A DNA stretch of 64,000 nucleotides from UBA11606 sp049437325 (lineage in GTDB: Bacteria; Actinomycetota; Acidimicrobiia; Acidimicrobiales; Aldehydirespiratoraceae): contig JBMTIM010000002.1 of the NCBI GenBank assembly GCA_049437325.1, positions 62,001 to 126,000 on the forward strand. The letters are read 5' to 3'. Each line of letters starts with the position of its first letter. Positions within the stretch are counted from its first letter, which is position 1. The notes beneath the pieces were generated by a model that worked only from the letters and a program-made list of their open reading frames with translations, ran no database searches and was not told the origin of the DNA. The position numbers and the translations under genes are program-made. Shown here piece after piece: positions 50,905 through 59,240 of this stretch.

Positions 50905-52203
50905 TCACTCGGCTCTGGTGCCGCACCATTCGAACCAGTCGGCGCCGGCCCCTGGCAGTAGCCCCAGCCCGCCTTTGAGCCGCAGAACCCGTGCGGCAGC
51001 TTCCGACAGTCGAGTTGCAAACATCGGATCGACCTGCGCCTCGGCAACGATTGCCTCCACGATCTCTGCGCCGTCGTCGACTCCCACGAACAGGGCGAGG
51101 TCAGCTCCAGCCCGCAGCGCAGCAACGGCACGCTCGCCTGGGGAAAGATCCACCCCGACCCCTCGCATGACGTGCATGTCGTCGGTGACGATCACACCTC
51201 TGTACCCGAGGTCACTTCGCAGCCATGAGGTGATCTCGGTCGACAGCGTCGCAGGCAATCCGCCATCGACGCCTTCGAAGCGAATGTGCCCCGTCATCAC
51301 GAGGGGCGCCCTGGTGTCGCGGTATGGCTGCGCACCGAACTCGGCCCACTCGGCCGGCGTCGTGGCCGAGAACGAGTCGAGCTCGTGAGGGTCCTCTACC
51401 GTCGATCCCTGGTTCGGGAAGTGCTTGAGAGTGGCGGCGACGCCGGCTCGGCAGTGCCCTTCTACGAGCGCCTCGGTGATGGCGGTGACGGTCGCCGGGT
51501 CGTCACCGAACGACCGCCGCTGGCGATCCATGTAGTACCCGGCGCCGACATCGACATCGGCGACCACACCGAAGTTCACGTGCACACCCGCCTGGGCGAG
51601 TTGACGAGCAAAGGCTTCGGCGCCAGGGGCAAGACCCTCACTCGTCGTCGCAGGATCGACCTGGTGATTCGCCTCCAGGGTTGCAGGATCGGGCAAGGGG
51701 GACACCGGCACCTTGAGCACCCGGGTACCTGCTTCTGCGTCGGTGGCGACGAGTGGATACGAACTGCAGCCCGCAGCAGCGCCTGCCAGTTGCTCGATCG
51801 CGACCTTTGCCGCATCGAACGAGTCGCGCGGCTCCCAGTTGCCGGCGTTGCCCGCCACGAAGACTCCCCCGATGCAGGCGTCACCCAGCTCGGCGATCAA
51901 CCCCTCGACAAGGTCGCCACGCACGCCGAGCATCACCACCTGTCGAGCCTGTCCGTCGATTCCGAGGAGGTCGAGTTCCTCGGCGATTCGCACGACATCG
52001 GGGGCCAGCGTGGTCGTGGTCACGGTGGTCGTCGTCGTCACGGCGGTTGTCGAGGTGCTCGTCATCGATGTCAAGGTCGACGAGCGTGTCGTTGGCGCTG
52101 GTTCGCTCGCACCACGCTCACCCGGCGAATCGATCACCAGGAACGCAACAAGGCTCGAAGCGACGAGCACTGCACCGACGGCAACAACCCTCGCCTTGAA
52201 CAT
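50905..52203 (-). CDS. GH3 beta-N-acetylhexosaminidase (NagZ-like), membrane-anchored
   Basis: 432-residue glycoside hydrolase family 3 enzyme. An N-terminal hydrophobic anchor (AVGAVLVASSLVAFLVI) is followed by a Thr-rich linker. The GH3 barrel carries the NagZ-type general-acid loop as KHFPNQGSTVEDPHE and the nucleophile Asp in VIVTDDMHVM. It would cleave GlcNAc from peptidoglycan fragments outside the membrane. The start is uncertain: an exact 18-bp duplication creates two ATGs (52203, 52221) and a GTG lies at 52248. Confidence 0.85.
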   Translation of the reverse strand: MFKARVVAVGAVLVASSLVAFLVIDSPGERGASEPAPTTRSSTLTSMTSTSTTAVTTTTTVTTTTLAPDVVRIAEELDLLGIDGQARQVVMLGVRGDLVEGLIAELGDACIGGVFVAGNAGNWEPRDSFDAAKVAIEQLAGAAAGCSSYPLVATDAEAGTRVLKVPVSPLPDPATLEANHQVDPATTSEGLAPGAEAFARQLAQAGVHVNFGVVADVDVGAGYYMDRQRRSFGDDPATVTAITEALVEGHCRAGVAATLKHFPNQGSTVEDPHELDSFSATTPAEWAEFGAQPYRDTRAPLVMTGHIRFEGVDGGLPATLSTEITSWLRSDLGYRGVIVTDDMHVMRGVGVDLSPGERAVAALRAGADLALFVGVDDGAEIVEAIVAEAQVDPMFATRLSEAAARVLRLKGGLGLLPGAGADWFEWCGTRAE

Positions 52204-52233
52204 CGCCCCATCCTGGAACATCGCCCCATCCTG
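52198..52233. repeat. Exact tandem duplication, 2 x 18 bp
   Basis: GAACATCGCCCCATCCTG occurs twice in direct succession (52198-52215, 52216-52233). On the minus strand each copy encodes QDGAMF in frame and supplies a candidate ATG for the hexosaminidase gene. Confidence 0.9.
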
Positions 52234-52272
52234 CACCGTGTCGGGCACCGACCGGCAACGCCCCTGCGGTGC

Positions 52273-53034
52273 CTAGAAGATCGTGTAGCCGCCGTCCACC
52301 ACGATGGAATCGCCGGTGTGATAGGTGGCGGTGGGGTCGGCGAGGAACACGCCCGCAGCCCCCATCTCGTCGGGGTCGGCCCACCGACGCACCGGCGTGC
52401 GCTTCAGCGTCGCCTCGCGGAAGGTGTCGTTGGCGTAGCCGAACGAAGCCAGTTCGGTGATCGTCCAGCCGGGAAGCAGCGAGTTGACCCGGATCTGATA
52501 CCGGGCAAGGTTCACCGCCAATGCACGACAGAAGCCGAGCAGGGCCGTCTTGGAGGTGCCGTACGCCTCGTTGCCGGCAGCCCCATGGATGGCCGATGTC
52601 GACGACGTGGCGACGAGCGCACCACCGTGGCCGTGCTCGATCATGTGACGGGCCGCCGCCCGGAACAGCAGGAACACCCCGTCGAGGTTGGTCGTCATCA
52701 CCCGTCGCCACTCCTCGAGACTCACGTCGGGGAACCGGGCACCACTGCCCCCGACGCCGGCGTTCGCGAAGACCGAGTCGATACGCCCCCCTGCGAGATC
52801 GACCGATTGGGCGAAACCTGCGTCGATGGCGGCCTCGTCGGAGGCGTCGACTGCGAGCACATGCGCGTCGACCCCGATCGATCGCAACTCCGCCGCCGCA
52901 TTGTCGTTCTTCGCCGGGTTGCGCCCCCAGGCCACGATGTTGGCGCCGGCTGCGGCGCACGCCTTGCCGATCCCGAGCCCGATCCCCCCGTTACCGCCGG
53001 TGATGAGCACTGTTCGTCCGCGAAGATCCGTCAT
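52273..53034 (-). CDS. SDR family oxidoreductase
   Basis: 253-residue classical SDR with TGGNGGIGLGIGKAC at the N-terminus, FANAGVGG (NAG motif) and the YGTSKTALLG active site (YxxxK), ending DSIVVDGGYTIF. ATG 53034 follows a TACCAT box by 6 nt, indicating a leaderless transcript. It is divergent from engB across 66 bp. Substrate unknown. Confidence 0.85.
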   Translation of the reverse strand: MTDLRGRTVLITGGNGGIGLGIGKACAAAGANIVAWGRNPAKNDNAAAELRSIGVDAHVLAVDASDEAAIDAGFAQSVDLAGGRIDSVFANAGVGGSGARFPDVSLEEWRRVMTTNLDGVFLLFRAAARHMIEHGHGGALVATSSTSAIHGAAGNEAYGTSKTALLGFCRALAVNLARYQIRVNSLLPGWTITELASFGYANDTFREATLKRTPVRRWADPDEMGAAGVFLADPTATYHTGDSIVVDGGYTIF

Positions 53035-53040
53035 GTCCGG

Positions 53041-53046
53041 ATGGTA
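53041..53046 (-). promoter_or_regulatory. Leaderless-type -10 box for the SDR gene
   Basis: TACCAT on the minus strand, 6 nt before ATG 53034. Confidence 0.45.
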
Positions 53047-53088
53047 GAGCGGACACTGATCGGGCACATCCCCGGCGCTGTGACCCGG

Positions 53089-53094
53089 TACCGT
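53089..53094 (+). promoter_or_regulatory. Leaderless-type -10 box for engB
   Basis: TACCGT followed by 6 nt and GTG 53101. It supports this GTG over the in-frame ATG at 53041, which overlaps the divergent promoter. Confidence 0.5.
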
Positions 53095-53100
53095 CGCCAT

Positions 53101-53697
53101 GTGGCCGGTCCCCTCGATCTCCGCTTCGTTCGTTCCTATGTCGACATCGACGATCTTCCCCATGTCAACGCCGAGGTCGCACTCGTTGGCCGAAGCAATG
53201 TCGGCAAGTCTTCGCTGCTGAATGCGCTCGCCCAGCGCAAGAACCTTGCGAAGACCTCGAAAACGCCCGGAGCGACACGGCTGATGAATGCATTCGAACT
53301 GGCGCCGGCGCATTCTCTCCGCTGGCTGATGGACCTTCCCGGCTATGGCTTCGCCAAGGTGTCCAAGGCCGAGCAGGCGAAGTGGGCGACGATGCTCAAC
53401 ACCTACATCGAGGAGCGGGAGAACCTCGTGTCGGTGGTGTTGTTGATCGACGGCGCCGTCGGTCCGACCGCACTCGACCTTCAGACCGTCGAATGGCTCG
53501 AATCGCTGGGACGGCCGATCACGTACGTGGCCACCAAGGCCGACAAGGTCAAACCGTCGAGGTCGAAGAAGCGCCGAACCGAACTGACTGGCAAGCTGGA
53601 GGTGCAGCGCTCGGAGGTCACCTGGGTGAGCGCCGAGAAGGGAACCGGGATCCCTGAGCTGCGATCACGGATCCGCGACCTCCTCGGAGCATCATGA
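53101..53697 (+). CDS. engB: Ribosome biogenesis GTP-binding protein EngB/YsxC
   Basis: 198-residue TrmE-Era-EngA-like GTPase needed for large-subunit assembly. G1 is GRSNVGKSS (30-38), G2 region KTPGATRLMN, G3 DLPGYG, G4 TKADK and G5 SAEKG. The GTG start is supported by the upstream TACCGT box and by family length (about 195-210). The stop overlaps the aldo/keto reductase start (ATGA). Confidence 0.92.
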   Translation: MAGPLDLRFVRSYVDIDDLPHVNAEVALVGRSNVGKSSLLNALAQRKNLAKTSKTPGATRLMNAFELAPAHSLRWLMDLPGYGFAKVSKAEQAKWATMLNTYIEERENLVSVVLLIDGAVGPTALDLQTVEWLESLGRPITYVATKADKVKPSRSKKRRTELTGKLEVQRSEVTWVSAEKGTGIPELRSRIRDLLGAS

Positions 53698-54584
53698 CAC
53701 TGCCGCGTACACCCTTCGGCTCGACCGGTCACGCAAGCAGCCGCATCATCTTCGGGGCTGCGGCACTCGGAGGAATGAGCCAGACGCGAGCCGACAGCAC
53801 CATCGAGCAGGTCTGTGCTGCCGGGGTGAACCATTTCGACACGGCGGCCAGCTACGGAGCCAGCGAAGACCGTCTCCACGACTACCTGCAGGACCACCGC
53901 AACGACGTCTTCCTTGCAACCAAGACCGGCGAACGCAACGGATCGGCTGCTCGGAAATCACTGGAACGGAGCCTGGAGCGAATGGGCGTCGATTCCGTCG
54001 ACATGATCCAGCTCCACAATCTGGTCGAGGAGGACGAATGGCGCGAGGCCCATCGTCCCGGTGGTGCAGTCGAGGCCCTGTTCAGCGCCTGCGACGAGGG
54101 CCTGTGCCGGTTCGTCGGGATCACCGGCCATGGCCTGCGGATCCCCCGTATGCACATTCGCAGCCTTGCCGAAGCGCCGTTCGCGGCAGTGTTGTACCCC
54201 TGGAACCACAACCTCGCAGCGATCGACACCTATCGCTCCGACGTGGCCGACCTGCAGCGGCGCTGCCGCTCCGGTGGCATCGCGATGCAGACCATCAAAT
54301 CGATTGCCCGGCGCCGCTGGGCCGACCCCGATCAGCCGCACTTCTCGTGGTACCAGCCCATCGAAGATCCCGAGCCCCTTCGCCGGGCAGTCGAATTCGT
54401 GCTGGCCACAGCCGATGTGTTTCTCAACACCACCAGCGACGCACGTCTGCTCGACGACGTGTTCCGAGCTGCGTCGGCATTCGACGGCACCATGCCCGAT
54501 CCGGAGCAGCTCGCTCGCGACCGTGATGCCTTGGCGATCGAACCGCTCTTCGACGGGGACCGCTTCGAGGCGGTCAGACCCTGA
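53694..54584 (+). CDS. Aldo/keto reductase family protein
   Basis: 296-residue TIM-barrel oxidoreductase. The Asp-Tyr pair is seen in NHFDTAASYGASEDRL, the Lys in FLATKTGERNG, and the substrate His region in DMIQLHNL. It overlaps engB by 4 bp and is cotranscribed with it. Members reduce aldehydes and ketones with NADPH; substrate unknown. The gene converges on the small SHOCT-like gene. Confidence 0.87.
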   Translation: MTLPRTPFGSTGHASSRIIFGAAALGGMSQTRADSTIEQVCAAGVNHFDTAASYGASEDRLHDYLQDHRNDVFLATKTGERNGSAARKSLERSLERMGVDSVDMIQLHNLVEEDEWREAHRPGGAVEALFSACDEGLCRFVGITGHGLRIPRMHIRSLAEAPFAAVLYPWNHNLAAIDTYRSDVADLQRRCRSGGIAMQTIKSIARRRWADPDQPHFSWYQPIEDPEPLRRAVEFVLATADVFLNTTSDARLLDDVFRAASAFDGTMPDPEQLARDRDALAIEPLFDGDRFEAVRP

Positions 54585-54605
54585 TCCGGCACTCCGTGGT
54601 GACGG

Positions 54606-54881
54606 TCAGTCGATCACCATCTGGCCCATGAGATCGGCCTTGAGTTCGTCGAAGGTGTCGAGATCCATCTGGCCGTCGTCGTAGCGACGGTGCAGTTCGG
54701 CGACGCGCTCCATGATCTCTTCGTTGGAGAGCGTGGGCCCGGTCTCTTCTTCGACAACGTCGTCGTCGAGTTCGTCGAACTCGTCGTTCTTTTCGAGCTT
54801 GCGCTCCCGCTTGGCTGCTGCCTTCGCCTTTTTGGCCATGTCACGCTGACGCTTTGCAAAGCTGGATCGACCGGTAGCCAT
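54606..54881 (-). CDS. Small charged protein with SHOCT-like C-terminus
   Basis: 91-residue protein. The first ~30 residues are very basic (SFAKRQRDMAKKAKAAAKRE), the middle is acidic (DEFDELDDDVVEEETG), and the end IMERVAELHRRYDDGQMDLD...FDELKADLM resembles the SHOCT short C-terminal domain. ATG 54881 has an excellent AGGAGG; longer forms start inside the promoter region, where TATACG is visible. The basic N-terminus may bind nucleic acid. Function unknown. Confidence 0.75.
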   Translation of the reverse strand: MATGRSSFAKRQRDMAKKAKAAAKRERKLEKNDEFDELDDDVVEEETGPTLSNEEIMERVAELHRRYDDGQMDLDTFDELKADLMGQMVID

Positions 54882-55014
54882 GGTGCCTCCTCGTGAACGG
54901 ACGTTTGGCCACTCACGTGACCGCTCTTCGACCGTATAGGTTCCGTTCTGCTTTGCCACACCTGGCCAGCAGGGCGAGATCAGGCCCGGTGCCGTCCCGA
55001 TCCGGCTCGCCAGC

Positions 55015-55020
55015 TAGGTT
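55015..55020 (+). promoter_or_regulatory. Leaderless-type -10 box for the FKBP gene
   Basis: TAGGTT followed by 6 nt and ATG 55027, without a ribosome site. Confidence 0.5.
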
Positions 55021-55026
55021 TCGACG

Positions 55027-55404
55027 ATGGACATCCACACCAAGCCCGAGGTCAGCGTCCCCGAGACCGACCCACCCGTCGAACTCGAGATCGAGGACCT
55101 CGTGGTCGGCGACGGTCCAGAGGCCGCTGCGGGCATGCAGGTGAGCGTCGATTACGTAGGGGTCTCCTGGTCGACCGGCAACGAGTTCGACGCATCGTGG
55201 AACCGGGGCGAACCTCTCGTGTTCGGGCTCGGTGTCGGTCAGGTCATCGCCGGCTGGGACCAAGGCGTGCAAGGTATGCGCGTCGGCGGTCGGCGCAGGC
55301 TCACCATTCCGCCCGACATGGCCTACGGCCAACACGGCGCCGGCGGTGTCATCGGACCGAACGAGACGCTGGTCTTCGTCTGCGACCTGCGCAACATCGG
55401 CTGA
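55027..55404 (+). CDS. FKBP-type peptidyl-prolyl cis-trans isomerase
   Basis: 125-residue single-domain FKBP that speeds proline isomerisation. Visible family residues are VSVDYVGVSWSTGNEFDASW, FGLGVGQVIAGWDQGVQGM, GGRRRLTIPPDMAYG and ETLVFVCDL. No signal peptide, so it acts in the cytoplasm. The P450 gene follows 8 bp later and probably shares its transcript. Confidence 0.9.
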   Translation: MDIHTKPEVSVPETDPPVELEIEDLVVGDGPEAAAGMQVSVDYVGVSWSTGNEFDASWNRGEPLVFGLGVGQVIAGWDQGVQGMRVGGRRRLTIPPDMAYGQHGAGGVIGPNETLVFVCDLRNIG

Positions 55405-55412
55405 TCGACCCG

Positions 55413-56606
55413 ATGGCTGGGTTCATCGCCGACCCGGACACCTACGTCGGCGGCCCGCCGCACGAACACTTCGATGTCTTGCGCGCCACCCAGCCGGTCT
55501 CGTGGGTCGATATGGACGGTGAACCGGGCTACTGGGCCGTGCTGCGGCACGCCGACGTCGTCCACGTCTCGAAACACAGTGACGTGTTCAGTGCGACCGA
55601 GGGTGGCGTCGTCGTCGAAGATCTCGATCCGGTCGCGCTCGAGACCATGCGCGACATGTTGTTGGCGATGGACCCGCCCCGGCACACGGCATACCGCAAG
55701 CCGATTGCGCCCGAATTCACGGCTCGTGTCATCGCCCGACTCGAGGACCGGGTTCGAGGCGTCGTCACCACCATCCTGAGGGACGCCGACGAGCAGGGCC
55801 CCGAACTCGAGTTCGTCCACGATGTCTGCGCCCACCTGCCGAGCCAGATTCTCGGCGAGTTGCTGGGGTTGCCGGCCGACGATCGGCCGTCGATCCACGC
55901 ACTGGCCGAACGAAACAGTGGCAGCCAAGATCCCGATGTCGCGGACGGGCGCGAGCGCGGCTCGGCCGCCGTCGAGATGGCGATGTATGCCATGCAGTTC
56001 GCCGCATCACGGCGTGAGGTCGGTCCTCAGGGCGACCTCACCGACGTACTCCTCGGTCAGGAGTTCGACGGCCGGTTGCTGTCCGACGTCGACTTCGCTC
56101 GATTCTTCGTCCAGCTCGTGACCGCCGGCAACGACACCACCCGCACCATGCTCTCGTCGGGCACGTTGGCGCTGCTGCAACACCCCGACCAGATGGCGAC
56201 CATCCGAGCGAATCCTTCCGCCATCCCGGCCGCCATCGAAGAGGTCCTCCGCTGGGCCAACCCGCTCCACTACTTCCGACGCACGGCCGTTGTCGACACC
56301 CGGCTCGGTGATGTCGACATCGCAGCTGGCGACAAAGTCGCGATGATCTACACGGCGGCGAATCGCGACCCCGCCGTGTTCAGCCACCCGCACGAGTTCG
56401 ACGTCGCGCGCCATCCCAACCCGCACCTCTCGTTCGGTATCGCCACCCACTTCTGTCTTGGTGTGCACCTCGCCCGCCTCGAGGGAAGGGTTTTCTTCGA
56501 GGAAATCCTGCAGCGATGGCCCAACTTGGAGCTGGCCGGTACGCCGACCCGACAACGCAGCAACCTCAACAACAGCCTCAAGACACTCCCCGTCCAGACG
56601 ACATGA
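55413..56606 (+). CDS. Cytochrome P450
   Basis: 397-residue soluble bacterial P450. The I-helix oxygen motif is TAGNDTTR, the K-helix ExxR is EEVLR, and the haem loop reads HLSFGIATHFCLGVHLAR with axial Cys348. The haem loop has Ala-Thr where Gly-x-Gly is common. It resembles the actinobacterial CYP group acting on steroids, terpenes or fatty acids. Redox partners are not adjacent. ATG 55413 is the first start after the FKBP gene. Confidence 0.9.
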   Translation: MAGFIADPDTYVGGPPHEHFDVLRATQPVSWVDMDGEPGYWAVLRHADVVHVSKHSDVFSATEGGVVVEDLDPVALETMRDMLLAMDPPRHTAYRKPIAPEFTARVIARLEDRVRGVVTTILRDADEQGPELEFVHDVCAHLPSQILGELLGLPADDRPSIHALAERNSGSQDPDVADGRERGSAAVEMAMYAMQFAASRREVGPQGDLTDVLLGQEFDGRLLSDVDFARFFVQLVTAGNDTTRTMLSSGTLALLQHPDQMATIRANPSAIPAAIEEVLRWANPLHYFRRTAVVDTRLGDVDIAAGDKVAMIYTAANRDPAVFSHPHEFDVARHPNPHLSFGIATHFCLGVHLARLEGRVFFEEILQRWPNLELAGTPTRQRSNLNNSLKTLPVQTT

Positions 56607-56841
56607 GCCCGAGGCGGCGATCGCCTTCGCAACTCGCGGCGACCGCCAAGGGGGATCAGAGATCGGCGCGCTCTCGCTGCTGGTCTGCCGCCAGACACGC
56701 ACCCCGCAGAAGCGCGTACAAGTCGTGACGTGCGGCGTCTTGACGCTGGTTGTTGGCAGAGCGCTGTGGGGCCGCTGTTCGCCTCCTGAGCGAGGTGGGC
56801 GGCCATCGAGGGGTGAGTGACGGAAGCTATAGTGTGGTGCG
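56607..56841. other. 235-bp intergenic region upstream of GT39 gene
   Basis: The longest gene-free stretch. No convincing coding frame, RNA gene or terminator with a T-run was seen. The promoter of the glycosyltransferase gene is at its right end. Confidence 0.5.
56830..56835 (+). promoter_or_regulatory. Leaderless-type -10 box for the GT39 gene
   Basis: TAGTGT (overlapping TATAGT) followed by 6 nt and GTG 56842. Confidence 0.5.
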
Positions 56842-58320
56842 GTGGATGACTTGCCAGCGACCCGGACGCAGGGCGACGACGTCCGGCCCGACTGGCGGTA
56901 CCTCTCGGTTCTCCTGATCGCAGCAGCCGTTCTTCGGCTCTACCGGCTCAGCGACGACAGTCTCTGGTACGACGAGATCCTGAGCGAGCGCCGAGCCACG
57001 GCACCGCTGAACGACGCACACGACCTCCTGCGCAACGGAACCCACCCACCCGGCTACAGCCAGGCAATCCTCCGACCATGGCTCGCCCTCGGCAACGGCG
57101 AATGGATGCAGCGGTTCCCGAGCGTCGTGTTCGGCGTCACCACCGTTGCGATGACCGCAGTTCTCGGCACCCGGCTCGCCGGCCGGCGCGCCGGGCTGGC
57201 CGCGGCCGCGCTACTCGCCGTGATGCCGCTGCACCTCTACTACTCGCGCGAGGGCCGAATGTACGCCCTTCTTGCGCTGGTCCTGCTCGGCTGGGTCATG
57301 GCGCTGATCCGGGCCCGCGAGCGCGACACCACGCTCGACTGGACGGTCTACGCACTGCTCGGCGCTGCCTCGCTCTACACCCACTACTACGCCGGTTTCA
57401 CCGTTCTCGCAGTCGTCGGCACCACCGCCGTACTCGAATTCCGCCATGGCTTCACCACCCGATCCCGCCGATGGCTGATCGCCACACTCGGAATCGGAAT
57501 GCTCTTCGCCCCCTGGCTGCCAACGTTCCAAGACCAACTCAACAACGACCCGGTCTCACACCTGCAGCCGCTCACCCTCGACGGTCTGATTGCGTTACCA
57601 GTGCAGTTCTTCACCGGTTTCGTTGAACGTTCGACAGCCGATTCGCTCGTGGTCGGTGTAACCCTCGCCGCCCTCCTCGTGTTCGGCAGCCTGCGGTTGC
57701 GTTCGGTCGCCGACGGGTCACCTGACGCGGCGTTCGCCGGGGCTGTCGTCGGCGCCGCCCTCGTCGGAACTGGCCTGCTGTCCATCGCTGTGTCGGAACT
57801 CCGGCCCCTCGTCTTCGTTCGCTACTTCGTCGGCGTCCTCCCCTTCCTCGCGATCCTGATCGGCGCCGCACTCACCCGGCTTCGGCCCGTCCCTGTCATT
57901 GCGTTCAGCACACTGTTCGCTGTCGCGACACTCCACGCCGTGCCCACCATCAACGACGCATGGCGACCCGCGTTTCGCGACGCCACCGACCGCATCGAGC
58001 AAGACCACCCCGACGACGTCATCGTCGTATCGGTCGGCCCCGCTCCTGGCGACTTTCGCGCCACGGGGCTGCGCTACTACCTCGACAACGGGTATGTACT
58101 GCACGAGTACGCGGGCTCCGTTCGCGATCAGGAGTTTCCCGAGTTCCTCGACGAACTCCGAACCACGGCACCTCGAACGTGGATCCTCCAGTACCGTCAC
58201 GCGCACAACTTCAACACACCGCCTGGGTTCATCGCATCGGCCAATGAGCGATACGAAACCCGATTCTTCGAGACCCGCTACATGATCCAGATCACTGCGC
58301 TGGACCGGGAGGACCAATGA
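56842..58320 (+). CDS. GT39-type membrane glycosyltransferase
   Basis: 492-residue polytopic GT-C enzyme of the dolichyl-phosphate-mannose mannosyltransferase type. The catalytic acidic pair is in the first outer loop (DDSLWYDEILSERR, ~35-48), and about eleven hydrophobic helices follow. It would move a sugar from a polyprenyl-phosphate donor to an acceptor on the outer face of the membrane. GTG 56842 is fixed by the TAGTGT box. Its stop overlaps the GT2 gene (ATGA), which may make its donor. Confidence 0.85.
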   Translation: MDDLPATRTQGDDVRPDWRYLSVLLIAAAVLRLYRLSDDSLWYDEILSERRATAPLNDAHDLLRNGTHPPGYSQAILRPWLALGNGEWMQRFPSVVFGVTTVAMTAVLGTRLAGRRAGLAAAALLAVMPLHLYYSREGRMYALLALVLLGWVMALIRARERDTTLDWTVYALLGAASLYTHYYAGFTVLAVVGTTAVLEFRHGFTTRSRRWLIATLGIGMLFAPWLPTFQDQLNNDPVSHLQPLTLDGLIALPVQFFTGFVERSTADSLVVGVTLAALLVFGSLRLRSVADGSPDAAFAGAVVGAALVGTGLLSIAVSELRPLVFVRYFVGVLPFLAILIGAALTRLRPVPVIAFSTLFAVATLHAVPTINDAWRPAFRDATDRIEQDHPDDVIVVSVGPAPGDFRATGLRYYLDNGYVLHEYAGSVRDQEFPEFLDELRTTAPRTWILQYRHAHNFNTPPGFIASANERYETRFFETRYMIQITALDREDQ

Positions 58321-59240
58321 TCATCGCCAGCGATTCGATCTGCGCCGTTCTGCCCGCCTACAACGAGGCGGACAACCTGCCTGAAGTGATTGCGGAGCTG
58401 AGCGGGCAGCTCGCCCTTCATTTCACCGAGTGGCGGATCCTTGTCGTCGACGACGGCAGCACCGACGGCACCGCCGACGTGCTGGCCCAACTCGAGTCCG
58501 AACAACCGCACCTCAGCCACCTCCACATCCGCACGAACCGGGGAAAAAGCAACGCCTTGCGCCTGGCGTTTCAGAACGTCCACGAAGACCTCATTGTGCT
58601 GCTCGATGCCGACGGCCAGGACGACCCATCCGAACTCGATGCGCTCTACGAATCGCTATGCGCCGGCCACGACCTCGTCACCGGTCGCCGCGCCGTGCGC
58701 CATGACCGCTTCATCAAACGCAAGACGTCTCGGCTCTACAACCGGACCACCGCCGCAGTAAGCGGCGTTCCCGGCTCCGACTTCAACAGCGGTTTCAAGC
58801 TGATGCGGCGGACCGTGGCCGACGAACTCAACCTCTACGGTGAGCTCCACCGCTACATCCCCGTGCTTGCAGCCTGGGCCGGCTTCCGGGTCACCGAGGT
58901 CGACGTCAACCATCGCGACCGACTCCACGGCGACTCGAAGTTCGGCCGCAGCCGCTTCTGGCGAGGCATGCTCGATCTCTTCACCGTCAAATTCCTCACC
59001 ACCTACGACCGTCGGCCCTTTCATCTCATCGGTGGCAGTGGTCTCGCCGTTGGTGCGGTGGGATTCTCGCTGATGGTATGGATGCTGATCGAACGTCTCA
59101 CCGGAAGCGCAATCGGCGGCCGGCCTGCGCTGCTTGCCGGCGTGACCCTGTTCGTGGTCGGTGTCCAGCTGGTCAGCGTGGGGCTGCTGGCCGAACTCCT
59201 TCTGCACCTCCATCACGAACGACGAAGTCCGCCCGACTGA
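58317..59240 (+). CDS. Family 2 glycosyltransferase (polyprenyl-phosphate sugar synthase-like)
   Basis: 307-residue GT2 enzyme. The GT-A domain has VLPAYNEADNLPEVI, VVDDGSTDGT and the metal motif LLDADGQDDP; SGFKLMRR and a Lys/Arg-rich loop follow. Two hydrophobic helices close the C-terminus, as in DPM1/ArnC-like synthases that load a sugar on polyprenyl phosphate. Coupled to the GT39 gene by ATGA. Its 3' end overlaps the convergent flippase-like gene by 68 bp. Confidence 0.88.
   Translation: MIIASDSICAVLPAYNEADNLPEVIAELSGQLALHFTEWRILVVDDGSTDGTADVLAQLESEQPHLSHLHIRTNRGKSNALRLAFQNVHEDLIVLLDADGQDDPSELDALYESLCAGHDLVTGRRAVRHDRFIKRKTSRLYNRTTAAVSGVPGSDFNSGFKLMRRTVADELNLYGELHRYIPVLAAWAGFRVTEVDVNHRDRLHGDSKFGRSRFWRGMLDLFTVKFLTTYDRRPFHLIGGSGLAVGAVGFSLMVWMLIERLTGSAIGGRPALLAGVTLFVVGVQLVSVGLLAELLLHLHHERRSPPD

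Noticed and set aside
52000..52090. Low-complexity GTC/CGT-rich stretch as a microsatellite
   Set aside because: It encodes the Thr-rich linker of the GH3 enzyme, normal for exported proteins.
51286..53697. 803-codon open frame on the plus strand
   Set aside because: Only the last 199 codons (from GTG 53101) encode EngB; the rest is antisense to the GH3 and SDR genes and exists because GC-rich DNA lacks stops.
53041..53697. EngB starting at ATG 53041
   Set aside because: This ATG is the complement of the divergent SDR's TACCAT box, and the TACCGT box at 53089 points to GTG 53101.
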